A stretch of 64,000 bases of DNA. Source: Neobacillus cucumis. GTDB taxonomy: Bacteria > Bacillota > Bacilli > Bacillales_B > DSM-18226. The first letter of the stretch is position 1; every line of letters begins with the position of its first letter. The stretch spans positions 3,812-67,811 of the forward strand of contig NZ_JAEHGC010000021.1 in the NCBI RefSeq assembly GCF_016107705.1, in the 5' to 3' direction. The notes beneath the pieces were generated by a model. The model saw only the letters and a list, made by a program, of their open reading frames with translations. It searched no databases and was not told the DNA's origin. Positions 46,322 to 52,840 of the stretch are shown in pieces. A program made the translations under genes and the position numbers.

Positions 46322-47098
46322 TTATAAAATTCCTATCCATGTCTTTACTGCAGTAGCCAAAATTAAAAACCCCATGATGATTTGCAAAACTTTCGTATTC
46401 ACTCTTTTCCCAACGTTCGCACCTATCGGTGAAGCAATTAAACTAGCAACAACCATGATGAGCGAGGGTAAGATATCCACTTGCCCTGTTGCAACTTTCC
46501 CAGAAACTGCTCCAATCGATGAAATCATTGTAATGGCTAAGGAAGAAGCAATAGTCATCCTTGTTGGGACCTTTAAGACCACTAGCATGATTGGTACTAA
46601 CAAGAATGCGCCACCTGCGCCTACAATCCCAGCACCAATCCCAACGATGAAGGCAAATAGTGCCGCAAGCCATTTATTAAATTTGACTTCTTCTAATGGA
46701 ATATTATCAATTCCTTTTTTTGGGACAAACATCATAAAAACAGCAATTAATGCTAAAATTCCATAAACAATATTAATTCCACTTTCCGGCATATGAGTGG
46801 AACCAAATCCCCCAATAAAGCTTCCCATTAAAATACTAATTCCCATATAGGTGATAAGCGTTTTATTTAAAAATCCACCTTTACGGTAAGCCAATACTCC
46901 GCCGATTGTCGCAAAGAAAACTTGGATGGCGGTAATTCCTGAAACCTGGTGTGCTGTAAAATGACCGACACCTAGCATGGCTGGAATATATAACAACATA
47001 GGAAAATTTATTATGGCTCCACCTATTCCCAACATCCCTGAAATAAATGACCCTACAAGTCCAATTAGGAAGATCGTAATTATAAAGCTAATATCCAT
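46322..47098 (-). CDS. yrkJ: TauE/SafE-family anion exporter
   Basis: 258 residues with about eight membrane helices and the TauE/SafE glycine-rich repeats ([38 protein letters not shown]). In S. aureus cst and B. subtilis yrk clusters such proteins are proposed to export sulfite or related sulfur anions. It is the last gene of the sulfane-sulfur cluster, after a weak terminator. The symbol follows gene order with B. subtilis yrkJ. Confidence 0.87.
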   Translation of the reverse strand: MDISFIITIFLIGLVGSFISGMLGIGGAIINFPMLLYIPAMLGVGHFTAHQVSGITAIQVFFATIGGVLAYRKGGFLNKTLITYMGISILMGSFIGGFGSTHMPESGINIVYGILALIAVFMMFVPKKGIDNIPLEEVKFNKWLAALFAFIVGIGAGIVGAGGAFLLVPIMLVVLKVPTRMTIASSLAITMISSIGAVSGKVATGQVDILPSLIMVVASLIASPIGANVGKRVNTKVLQIIMGFLILATAVKTWIGIL

Positions 47099-47111
47099 AT
47101 TGTCCTCCTTT

Positions 47112-47140
47112 AAGAAAAGGGAACCTAAATGGTTCCCTTT
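47112..47140 (-). terminator. Weak terminator between tusA-like gene and tauE
   Basis: AAAGGGAACC/GGTTCCCTTT stem with a short T tail; some read-through into tauE is likely as no separate promoter is evident. Confidence 0.55.
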
Positions 47141-47145
47141 ATTTT

Positions 47146-47373
47146 TTACCCCTTTTTAATCCAAAATTTTAATACATCATTTTCTTCCTCATGTTTTAAT
47201 AGTTCATGGCCGCCTGATTTTGCCCAAGCTGATAAATCATTTTTTGCACCTTTATCAGTTGTATGGACTTCTAATATTTGACCTGTTTCAAGTTCTCCAA
47301 TAGCCCTTTTTGTTTTTACAATTGGCATTGGACATGCTAATCCTTTTGCATCTAATAGTTTTGTTGCTTCCAT
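47146..47373 (-). CDS. yrkI: TusA-family sulfur carrier, copy 1
   Basis: 75 residues, a small two-layer sulfur carrier with its persulfide Cys in [13 protein letters not shown] (Cys13). The C-terminus is [11 protein letters not shown] 47373 has GGAGG at 10 bases; 14 in-frame upstream codons are not used. It is about 79% identical by eye to the TusA at 50490-50717, so one is a duplicate. It follows the persulfide-dioxygenase fusion by 26 bases and is probably co-transcribed. Confidence 0.92.
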   Translation of the reverse strand: MEATKLLDAKGLACPMPIVKTKRAIGELETGQILEVHTTDKGAKNDLSAWAKSGGHELLKHEEENDVLKFWIKKG

Positions 47374-47399
47374 CTTTGCTTTTCCTCCTATTTTTTGAA

Positions 47400-48527
47400 T
47401 TATCGAACTGCACAACGGTTTGGTCCGATTTCCATTTCTCGTTGTTGATCAATGTCCGGATTGACCTTTCCCATATTAGTTTCACGAATTTCTTGATACG
47501 CATTTGGTTGAGGTGGTAAGTTTTCAGTTACCACTTTTCTAAATTCATTTTCATCTTCGATATTGAGCCCGTGATTTTTAGCAAAAAGTACACCTAATTT
47601 TTCTGACACACTTCCATCATCATTTAACTCATCAATAATCATAAAGTGTGCTGGTAGAACGTTCAGTTCTTCTGATAATTCTCTGTAACGTTTATAAAGG
47701 GTTTCCCTTAAATCTCCTACCCAGTCTTCTGCCATACCTGCTAAGTCAGGTCTACCGATTGAATCAATAAATAAGATATCACCTGACAGCAGGAACTTTT
47801 CATCCACTACGAAGGAAGTAGAGCCAATTGTGTGACCAGGAGAATATAAAGCGTGAATATTAATAATAGTATTTCCGATTGTTACGTCATTACCGTCTTC
47901 TAATGGTTGATATTCAAAGGTTACTTCTGTTGCATCCTTTGGTGGAAGCCAGTAGGTTGCTCCAGTTTTCTCAGCAATTGTTCGTCCACCAGAAATATGG
48001 TCTGCATGAAGATGTGTATCAAATACATGGGTAATTTTTGCGCCAATGCTTTCAGCAAAGTCAAGATAGATATCTGTCATACGTGTTGCATCAATCAGTG
48101 CTGCTTCACCGTTTGACACGACCATGTAAGATAAACAGCCTTTACCAATTCGTACAAACTGATAAATTTCGCCTCCATCATTTAAGTCGCCCACTTTAAC
48201 CGGTTCTAAATGTTCACTCCAATCTTTCATTCCACCTTTTAGGAAAGTTACAGATAAACCCTCTTCTGAAAGCATTTCTGCCACCATGATTGATGAACCT
48301 TCCTTTGCACAAACAACTAAGACTTCTTTATTAGTAGGGACTTTTTCAATGATTTCTTCTACCCCATCAAGCAATTCAAAATAAGGAACATTTAAATACT
48401 CAAAGTTTTCACCTTCGATTTTCCAATCATTAAAGTCACTTTCATTACGTACATCAAGAATAAACAACTCTTCTTTATTAAAAATCTTTTTCGTTACCTC
48501 TTTTGAAGTCATTACATTTACTGTCAT
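47400..48527 (-). CDS. yrkH: Rhodanese-persulfide dioxygenase fusion (MBL fold)
   Basis: 375 residues. An N-terminal rhodanese domain (about 1-105) has Cys73 in [10 protein letters not shown] metallo-beta-lactamase domain (about 115-340) has the iron-binding motif THLHADH (171-177) and [11 protein letters not shown]. This is the ETHE1/CstB type of persulfide dioxygenase, which turns low-molecular-weight persulfide into sulfite. Domain order is reversed relative to S. aureus CstB. An operator-like site overlaps its ribosome site (48534-48549). Confidence 0.9.
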   Translation of the reverse strand: MTVNVMTSKEVTKKIFNKEELFILDVRNESDFNDWKIEGENFEYLNVPYFELLDGVEEIIEKVPTNKEVLVVCAKEGSSIMVAEMLSEEGLSVTFLKGGMKDWSEHLEPVKVGDLNDGGEIYQFVRIGKGCLSYMVVSNGEAALIDATRMTDIYLDFAESIGAKITHVFDTHLHADHISGGRTIAEKTGATYWLPPKDATEVTFEYQPLEDGNDVTIGNTIINIHALYSPGHTIGSTSFVVDEKFLLSGDILFIDSIGRPDLAGMAEDWVGDLRETLYKRYRELSEELNVLPAHFMIIDELNDDGSVSEKLGVLFAKNHGLNIEDENEFRKVVTENLPPQPNAYQEIRETNMGKVNPDIDQQREMEIGPNRCAVR

Positions 48528-48533
48528 TTAATT

Positions 48534-48549
48534 TTACCCCCTACGGTAT
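48534..48549. promoter_or_regulatory. Candidate CstR operator (weakest of the set)
   Basis: TTACCCCCTACGGTAT. It overlaps the AGGGGGT ribosome site of the persulfide dioxygenase gene, so part of the match may be due to that. Confidence 0.4.
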
Positions 48550-48587
48550 TATTAAGCTTAAAAAAATTTGTTAATTTAAAATCTCTG

Positions 48588-49163
48588 TTATTTGTTTATA
48601 CCAGTTACTTTCCAAGTCCATTGACTCATACCAGGCACTACATTGAATACATTAGTAAATCCTTTTTCCGTTAACTTTTGTGCTGCAAGATCGCTGCGGT
48701 TGCCTGTACGACAGACCACAAAGATTTCATCTTCTTTGTTTAATTCCGTTACTCTCTCTTCCAATTCACCTAGAGGAATGGAGATTGCATCAGGAATATG
48801 GTTGAATGCATATTCTGCCGCTTCTCTTACATCGATAACGACGAGATTTTCATTTGCTTCAAGCTTTTTTTCTAGTTCTTCATTATTGATAACATTTGGG
48901 TGCTTTTTCTCGTTGGATTCATCATTAGAAGATTTGCGAAGATAATGCTTCAATACTTCACCTTCTTCGATGGTTCCCAAATATTGATGGCCTGAACTTT
49001 CAGCCCATGCTTTCATGTCAGCTTTAGATCCTTTATCTGTTGCTTGAACTTCTAACACTTGACCAGCTTCCAAGTTATTCATTGCCTTTTTTGTTTTTAC
49101 AATAGGCATTGGACAAGCCAACCCATTTGCATCTAGAACCATATTTGCTTTTATGTTATTCAT
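48588..49163 (-). CDS. yrkF: TusA-rhodanese fusion, copy 1
   Basis: 191 residues. N-terminal TusA domain (about 1-80) with Cys18 in [14 protein letters not shown], a charged linker, then a rhodanese domain (about 95-190) with Cys in VVCRTGNRSDLA. Similar to B. subtilis YrkF and to part of S. aureus CstA. It can relay sulfane sulfur between its two cysteines. ATG follows AGGAGG. A CstR-like operator lies at 49181-49196. Confidence 0.92.
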   Translation of the reverse strand: MNNIKANMVLDANGLACPMPIVKTKKAMNNLEAGQVLEVQATDKGSKADMKAWAESSGHQYLGTIEEGEVLKHYLRKSSNDESNEKKHPNVINNEELEKKLEANENLVVIDVREAAEYAFNHIPDAISIPLGELEERVTELNKEDEIFVVCRTGNRSDLAAQKLTEKGFTNVFNVVPGMSQWTWKVTGINK

Positions 49164-49180
49164 GAGAGACCTCCTGTTTT

Positions 49181-49196
49181 ATACTTATATGGGTAT
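49181..49196. promoter_or_regulatory. Candidate CstR operator before the first TusA-rhodanese gene
   Basis: ATACTTATATGGGTAT, 17 bases before the ATG. Confidence 0.6.
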
Positions 49197-49213
49197 TGTT
49201 TTTATTAAAAAAA

Positions 49214-49510
49214 TTATTCAACTTTACCTTCCCAAGCAAGCATTCCACCAGTCATGTTAATCACGTTAAATCCATAACTTTCTAGGAATTGCGTGGCACG
49301 ACCGCTTCTGCCTCCTGAACGGCATACCATGATATACTCTTTTGATTTATCTAATTCATGCATACGAAATTCAACTAATCCTAATGGCATGTTTACGGCA
49401 TCCGGAATTTTGCCGGCTACAACTTCATCCACTTCACGTACATCAATGATATTTAATTTCTTTCCTTCGTTTAATAAAGTCTCTACTTCTTTTGCTGTCA
49501 TTTGTTTCAT
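49214..49510 (-). CDS. Single-domain rhodanese
   Basis: 98 residues with IDVREVDEVVAGKIPDAVNMP and the active-site loop MVCRSGGRSGRAT. It transfers sulfane sulfur from thiosulfate or persulfides to thiols. ATG with GGAGG. It follows the membrane rhodanese gene by 28 bases and is likely co-transcribed with it. Confidence 0.92.
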   Translation of the reverse strand: MKQMTAKEVETLLNEGKKLNIIDVREVDEVVAGKIPDAVNMPLGLVEFRMHELDKSKEYIMVCRSGGRSGRATQFLESYGFNVINMTGGMLAWEGKVE

Positions 49511-49538
49511 TTTATAATTCCTCCTATTATTTTTTTAT

Positions 49539-49901
49539 TTAAGACCAAGCACTCATGCCGCCTTTGACATTTGTTACTTTTGAAAATCCTAATTTTTTTA
49601 GGACCTTGCTAGCCTGCCCACTTCTCATCCCGCTTTGACAAATCACTACTACTTCTTTTTCCTTCGAAAGCTCTTTCTCTGCCTTTTGAGAAAGTTGATG
49701 AAGTGGAATATTTTTAAAACCTTTAATATGGTTGCCTTTAAACTCCCCAGGTGTACGGACATCAACATACTGTTTGTCTTTGTCATTTAATTCGGCTTTT
49801 AATTCTGTTGTTGAAATATGGTTAACACCTTTTGTAGGTAAGAACCTCTTGAGCATAAAGAATAAAAAAAGCGCAATAACAAGATAATTTACATATTCCA
49901 T
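49539..49901 (-). CDS. Membrane-anchored rhodanese
   Basis: 120 residues: one N-terminal membrane helix (about 4-18, YLVIALFLFFMLKRF) then a rhodanese domain with YVDVRTPGEFKGNHIKGFKN and active-site VVICQSGMRSGQAS. It is anchored to the inner face of the membrane, in keeping with the basic residues following the helix. An operator-like site is upstream at 49930-49946. Confidence 0.92.
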   Translation of the reverse strand: MEYVNYLVIALFLFFMLKRFLPTKGVNHISTTELKAELNDKDKQYVDVRTPGEFKGNHIKGFKNIPLHQLSQKAEKELSKEKEVVVICQSGMRSGQASKVLKKLGFSKVTNVKGGMSAWS

Positions 49902-49929
49902 TTGATAACCTCCCTTTTTATGCAGGGGA

Positions 49930-49946
49930 ATACCCCTATCAGGTAC
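49930..49946. promoter_or_regulatory. Candidate CstR operator before the membrane rhodanese gene
   Basis: ATACCCCTATCAGGTAC, located 29 bases before the ATG. Confidence 0.6.
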
Positions 49947-50425
49947 TATATAAATAGATTCACATTACCTTCCTGTGCATCCGCTAAATATGCTGCCACA
50001 CCTGCATATTCAATGTTTTCTAATAGCTCTTCCTGTTTAAGACCTAATAAATCCATCGTCATGGTACATGCTACTAGTTTAACATCCTGTTCCTGCGCCA
50101 TTTCGATTAATTGTGGCAGTGACATCGCGTTATGCTTTTTCATAATATCCTTAATCATTTTAGGGCCAAATCCGGCAAAGTTCATTTTTGAAAGACCCAT
50201 TTTATCCGCGCCTCTTGGCATCATTTTTCCAAACATTTTCTCCATAAATCCCTTTTTCAACGGAACATTTTCATTTTTACGAAGGGCATTTAATCCCCAA
50301 AACGTATGAAAAATGGTTACTTCATGGTCATAAGCAGCTGCACCGTTTGCTATTATATAAGCAGCCATTGCTTTATCATAATCTCCACTAAATAATACAA
50401 TTGTTGTCTTTTTCTTTTCTGTCAT
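49946..50425 (-). CDS. yrkE: DsrE2-family (YrkE-like) sulfur carrier protein
   Basis: 159 residues of the DsrE/DsrF/DrsH-like fold. The likely sulfur-bearing Cys is in KLVACTMTMDLLGLK. DsrE2 proteins carry sulfane sulfur in partnership with TusA and rhodanese. ATG with GGAGG. A CstR-like operator lies at 50457-50472 just upstream, so it may head its own transcript. Confidence 0.9.
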   Translation of the reverse strand: MTEKKKTTIVLFSGDYDKAMAAYIIANGAAAYDHEVTIFHTFWGLNALRKNENVPLKKGFMEKMFGKMMPRGADKMGLSKMNFAGFGPKMIKDIMKKHNAMSLPQLIEMAQEQDVKLVACTMTMDLLGLKQEELLENIEYAGVAAYLADAQEGNVNLFI

Positions 50426-50456
50426 GTTCTGACCTCCAAAATGTAGTTTTTAACCC

Positions 50457-50472
50457 ATACCTGTATAGGTAT
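50457..50472. promoter_or_regulatory. Candidate CstR operator before the dsrE-like gene
   Basis: ATACCTGTATAGGTAT, a near-perfect palindrome (one central asymmetry), 31 bases before the ATG. Confidence 0.65.
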
Positions 50473-50489
50473 TAAAAAGATTAAAAAAA

Positions 50490-50717
50490 TTATCCTTTTT
50501 TTATCCAAAACTTCAATACATTATTTTCCTCTTCATATTTCAATAATTCATGACCACCTGATTTAGCCCAGGCTGTAAGATCATTTTTAGCTCCTTTATC
50601 TGTTGTTTGAATTTCTAAAACTTGACCGGATTCAAGTTCATTCATCGCCTTCTTTGTTTTAACAATTGGCATTGGACAAGCTAAACCTTTAGCATCAACT
50701 ACTTTTGATATATTCAT
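50490..50717 (-). CDS. TusA-family sulfur carrier, copy 2
   Basis: 75 residues, with persulfide Cys13 in [13 protein letters not shown] and the LKFWIKKG C-terminus. Nearly the same protein as the TusA at 47146-47373. It is the first gene after cstR, with its own operator at 50749-50764. ATG with GGGAGG. Confidence 0.92.
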   Translation of the reverse strand: MNISKVVDAKGLACPMPIVKTKKAMNELESGQVLEIQTTDKGAKNDLTAWAKSGGHELLKYEEENNVLKFWIKKG

Positions 50718-50748
50718 TGGTTTATTCCTCCCATCGGTTAACTATAAT

Positions 50749-50764
50749 TTACCCCTATGGGTAT
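50749..50764. promoter_or_regulatory. Candidate CstR operator before tusA copy 2
   Basis: TTACCCCTATGGGTAT, 31 bases before the ATG of the TusA gene and just after the cstR terminator hairpin. Confidence 0.65.
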
Positions 50765-50780
50765 TTATATTAGTAAAAAT

Positions 50781-50803
50781 AAAAGAGGGTGTCAACCCTT
50801 TTT
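50781..50803. terminator. Short terminator after cstR
   Basis: GGGT-GTCA-ACCC with AT-rich tails on both sides; the arms are only 4-5 bp, so efficiency is uncertain. Confidence 0.45.
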
Positions 50804-51066
50804 TATCGACTTTTTACTAGTAATTTAACAGCTTCTTGTACTAATTCTTCCATGCTTTTTTCCCCTTGTTCGTTCGCTTTTTGAACACAATCCACTAAAT
50901 TGGAACTAACAATAACCCCAATAGTACGGTCAATGGCACTTCTAGTTGCAGATAACTGGGTGATAACTTCTTTACAGTCCTTGTTTTCTTCCATCATTTT
51001 TAAAATTCCTCGTAACTGTCCCTCAATACGTTTTACTCTATTTTTCATTTGATCATTATAATCCAC
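50803..51066 (-). CDS. cstR: CstR-type persulfide-sensing repressor (CsoR family)
   Basis: 87 residues, the CsoR/FrmR/CstR family. Cysteines are Cys31 (NKDCKEV) and Cys60 (LVDCVQKA), the same positions as the reactive pair of S. aureus CstR. The copper-binding His of CsoR is replaced by Asn56. This points to persulfide rather than copper sensing: formation of sulfur bridges between Cys31 and Cys60 should relieve repression. Its own promoter contains an operator between -35 and -10. It corresponds to B. subtilis yrkD. Confidence 0.93.
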   Translation of the reverse strand: MDYNDQMKNRVKRIEGQLRGILKMMEENKDCKEVITQLSATRSAIDRTIGVIVSSNLVDCVQKANEQGEKSMEELVQEAVKLLVKSR

Positions 51067-51188
51067 TGTTCTTGCCTCCTTTAATAATTAGTTTCTATTT
51101 TCAAGGAATTTTCCTTCAATAATAAATGGTGATGTTTAACAATTGTATATCCAAAACCTTTTTTCTTAAGCAGCTGTTGACAAGCTCT

Positions 51189-51217
51189 ATAATATACCCC
51201 TACAGGTATAATGTCAA
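51189..51217 (-). promoter_or_regulatory. cstR promoter with embedded CstR operator
   Basis: On the minus strand TTGACA (51217-51212), a 17-base spacer and TATTAT (51194-51189) form a strong sigma-A promoter. The spacer contains the operator ATACCCCTACAGGTAT (plus-strand 51194-51209), so repressor binding would block polymerase. This fits autorepression. Confidence 0.8.
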
Positions 51218-51245
51218 TAGGCTATTTTTTAAAAATTACTTATAG

Positions 51246-51275
51246 AAGAAAAAGACCGCAATGAACATGGCGGTC
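51246..51275 (-). terminator. Terminator after the DUF302 gene
   Basis: GACCGC/GCGGTC stem with a 10-base loop and TTTTTCTT tail on the minus strand; it ends the upstream sulfur operon before the cstR promoter. Confidence 0.75.
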
Positions 51276-51305
51276 AAATAAGGCTATAGAATTTAAATCG
51301 TAAAA

Positions 51306-51689
51306 TCATATACTTTTATCAATGCAGCTAATTAACCGGTCTTCAATGTCCTTTGCAAATTGCTTCAACCCTTCATCATTTAAAAGACTAATAAGCGCAG
51401 ATGGTTTGGGCATCCCAATTCTCGTTTGTCCGGAATCTTCATAAACAACTATTTTACACGGCAGGAAGTATCCAGCCATTTCGTTTTCATTTAATACTCG
51501 AAACGCTTCTTGTGGGTTACATACTTCCAGGACCTTAAACTCCTTTTGAAAATCGAGACCTTTTTCTTGAAGCTTTTCCTTAATATCAAAATTCCATAAA
51601 ACACCAAACTTTTCTTCCTTTAATCGTTCCTCTAGTCTTTGGATCGCTTCCTCCACACTTTTATCCGTACCAACGGTATAATCAAACAT
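51306..51689 (-). CDS. DUF302-domain protein
   Basis: 127 residues, a small alpha/beta protein of the DUF302 family (FKVLEVCNPQEAFRVLNENE and YFLPCKIVVYEDSG are the typical central strands). Two cysteines in these segments could be redox active. DUF302 genes are common near sulfur-oxidation and CstR-type regulons but have no defined activity. ATG 51689 has GGAGG at 9 bases; ATG 51695 is closer. Co-transcribed with the dsrE-like gene upstream (14 bases apart). Confidence 0.85.
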   Translation of the reverse strand: MFDYTVGTDKSVEEAIQRLEERLKEEKFGVLWNFDIKEKLQEKGLDFQKEFKVLEVCNPQEAFRVLNENEMAGYFLPCKIVVYEDSGQTRIGMPKPSALISLLNDEGLKQFAKDIEDRLISCIDKSI

Positions 51690-51703
51690 AATCATTTTCC
51701 TCC

Positions 51704-52093
51704 CTAAAAGGTAAGTGAAACGTCCGCATCTTTTGCAAAAGTTAAAAATGTTACCGCACCACCAACATCAATTCCTTCGACAAAATGTTCTTTTTCCAAG
51801 CTCATAACATCCATTGTCATTTGGCAGGCAATCATCTTTACACCCATTTCACTTGCCATTGAAAGCAGCTCTTCGATTGGAGGGACATTTGCTTTTTTAA
51901 ATCCTTCCTGAAAATGCTCGGTTCCTGGAGGCATTGGCAAATTTTTATGAGCTTCTTTGTGAATTAGGTTTAAACCTTCAAATGTAAAGAAAATACCGAC
52001 TTCTGCATCTGTTGCAGCAGCTGCAGTTGCAATATTGAAAACTTTATAGGCATCAAACATGCCACCGTTTGCGGCAATAATTGCTACTCTCAA
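51704..52093 (-). CDS. DsrE/DsrF-family sulfur carrier, copy 2
   Basis: 129 residues, DsrE-like fold with the probable sulfur-carrying Cys in MIACQMTMDVMSLEK. It is divergent from the YrkE-like protein at 49946 but has the same motif. The start is TTG 52093 behind GGAGGAAT; 11 in-frame upstream codons overlap the preceding gene and are rejected. It lies 16 bases after the TusA-rhodanese gene. Confidence 0.87.
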   Translation of the reverse strand: MRVAIIAANGGMFDAYKVFNIATAAAATDAEVGIFFTFEGLNLIHKEAHKNLPMPPGTEHFQEGFKKANVPPIEELLSMASEMGVKMIACQMTMDVMSLEKEHFVEGIDVGGAVTFLTFAKDADVSLTF

Positions 52094-52109
52094 TTTTATT
52101 CCTCCTTCA

Positions 52110-52682
52110 TCAGTGGGTTTTATCAATTGGTCCTGCCCAGTCCTTCATACCCGGGACCACATTTTTTACGTTTTTAAATCCTTTTTCCGTTAGTTTCTGT
52201 GCAGCCAAATCACTGCGGCTTCCAGTTCTACAGATAACGTGAAGATTTTCCGTATTATTTAATTCTTCAAAACGTTGTTCCAATTCTCCAAGAGGTATAT
52301 TAATGGAACCCAGAATATGTCCAAAAGCATATTCTGCTGGTTCTCTTACATCCAAAACAGAAATTTCCTCATTTCCTTTTATCTTATTTAATAATTCACC
52401 CAGACTAACAACATCTGGGTGAGTTGTTTCTGGTTTTTGTTCATCATCACTAGCTTTTCGAAGATAATGTTTTAAAACATTTCCGTCTTGAATTGTTCCT
52501 AAATACTGATTTCCCGTGCTTTCAGCCCAGGCCTTTATATCAGCTTTTGACCCTTTATCCGTTGCTTGTATTTCCAACACTTGTCCTGGTTCAAGTGTCG
52601 TCATTTCTTTTTTAGTTTTTACAATAGGCATTGGACAAGCTAATCCTTTAGCATCCAGTACCTTATTTACAGTAACCTCCAT
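52110..52682 (-). CDS. TusA-rhodanese fusion, copy 2
   Basis: 190 residues: TusA domain (Cys in [14 protein letters not shown]), linker, rhodanese domain (Cys in VICRTGSRSDLA). It is a paralogue of the fusion at 48588 with the same domain boundaries. ATG 52682 has GGAGG 9 bases away; the ATG at 52688 is too close. It heads a three-gene operon with the second dsrE-like gene and the DUF302 gene. No clear CstR operator is visible in its 150-base upstream gap. Confidence 0.9.
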   Translation of the reverse strand: MEVTVNKVLDAKGLACPMPIVKTKKEMTTLEPGQVLEIQATDKGSKADIKAWAESTGNQYLGTIQDGNVLKHYLRKASDDEQKPETTHPDVVSLGELLNKIKGNEEISVLDVREPAEYAFGHILGSINIPLGELEQRFEELNNTENLHVICRTGSRSDLAAQKLTEKGFKNVKNVVPGMKDWAGPIDKTH

Positions 52683-52763
52683 TAGCATTTACCTCCTTTC
52701 TGATTTATTATTTTTCTAATTCATTTATCCATGCCAAGCACAACCTACCATATTTTTATGAAA

Positions 52764-52798
52764 ATATAAAAAGCATGACCCTATAATTGGATCATGCC
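52764..52798 (-). terminator. Terminator after the CoADR fusion gene
   Basis: GCATGATCC/GGGTCATGC stem and TTTTT on the minus strand. Confidence 0.78.
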
Positions 52799-52840
52799 CT
52801 TATGGATAATTATTTAATTACCAAAAAATATTCGATTCCT

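Noticed and set aside
46044..46340. 98-codon minus-strand open frame between tauE and mtlA
   Set aside because: It runs through the tauE terminator and the mtlA promoter region, has a low-complexity hydrophobic composition and no good ribosome site.
50803..51066. CsoR copper sensor
   Set aside because: The copper-ligand His is absent (Asn56) and the gene neighbourhood is about sulfur, not copper.
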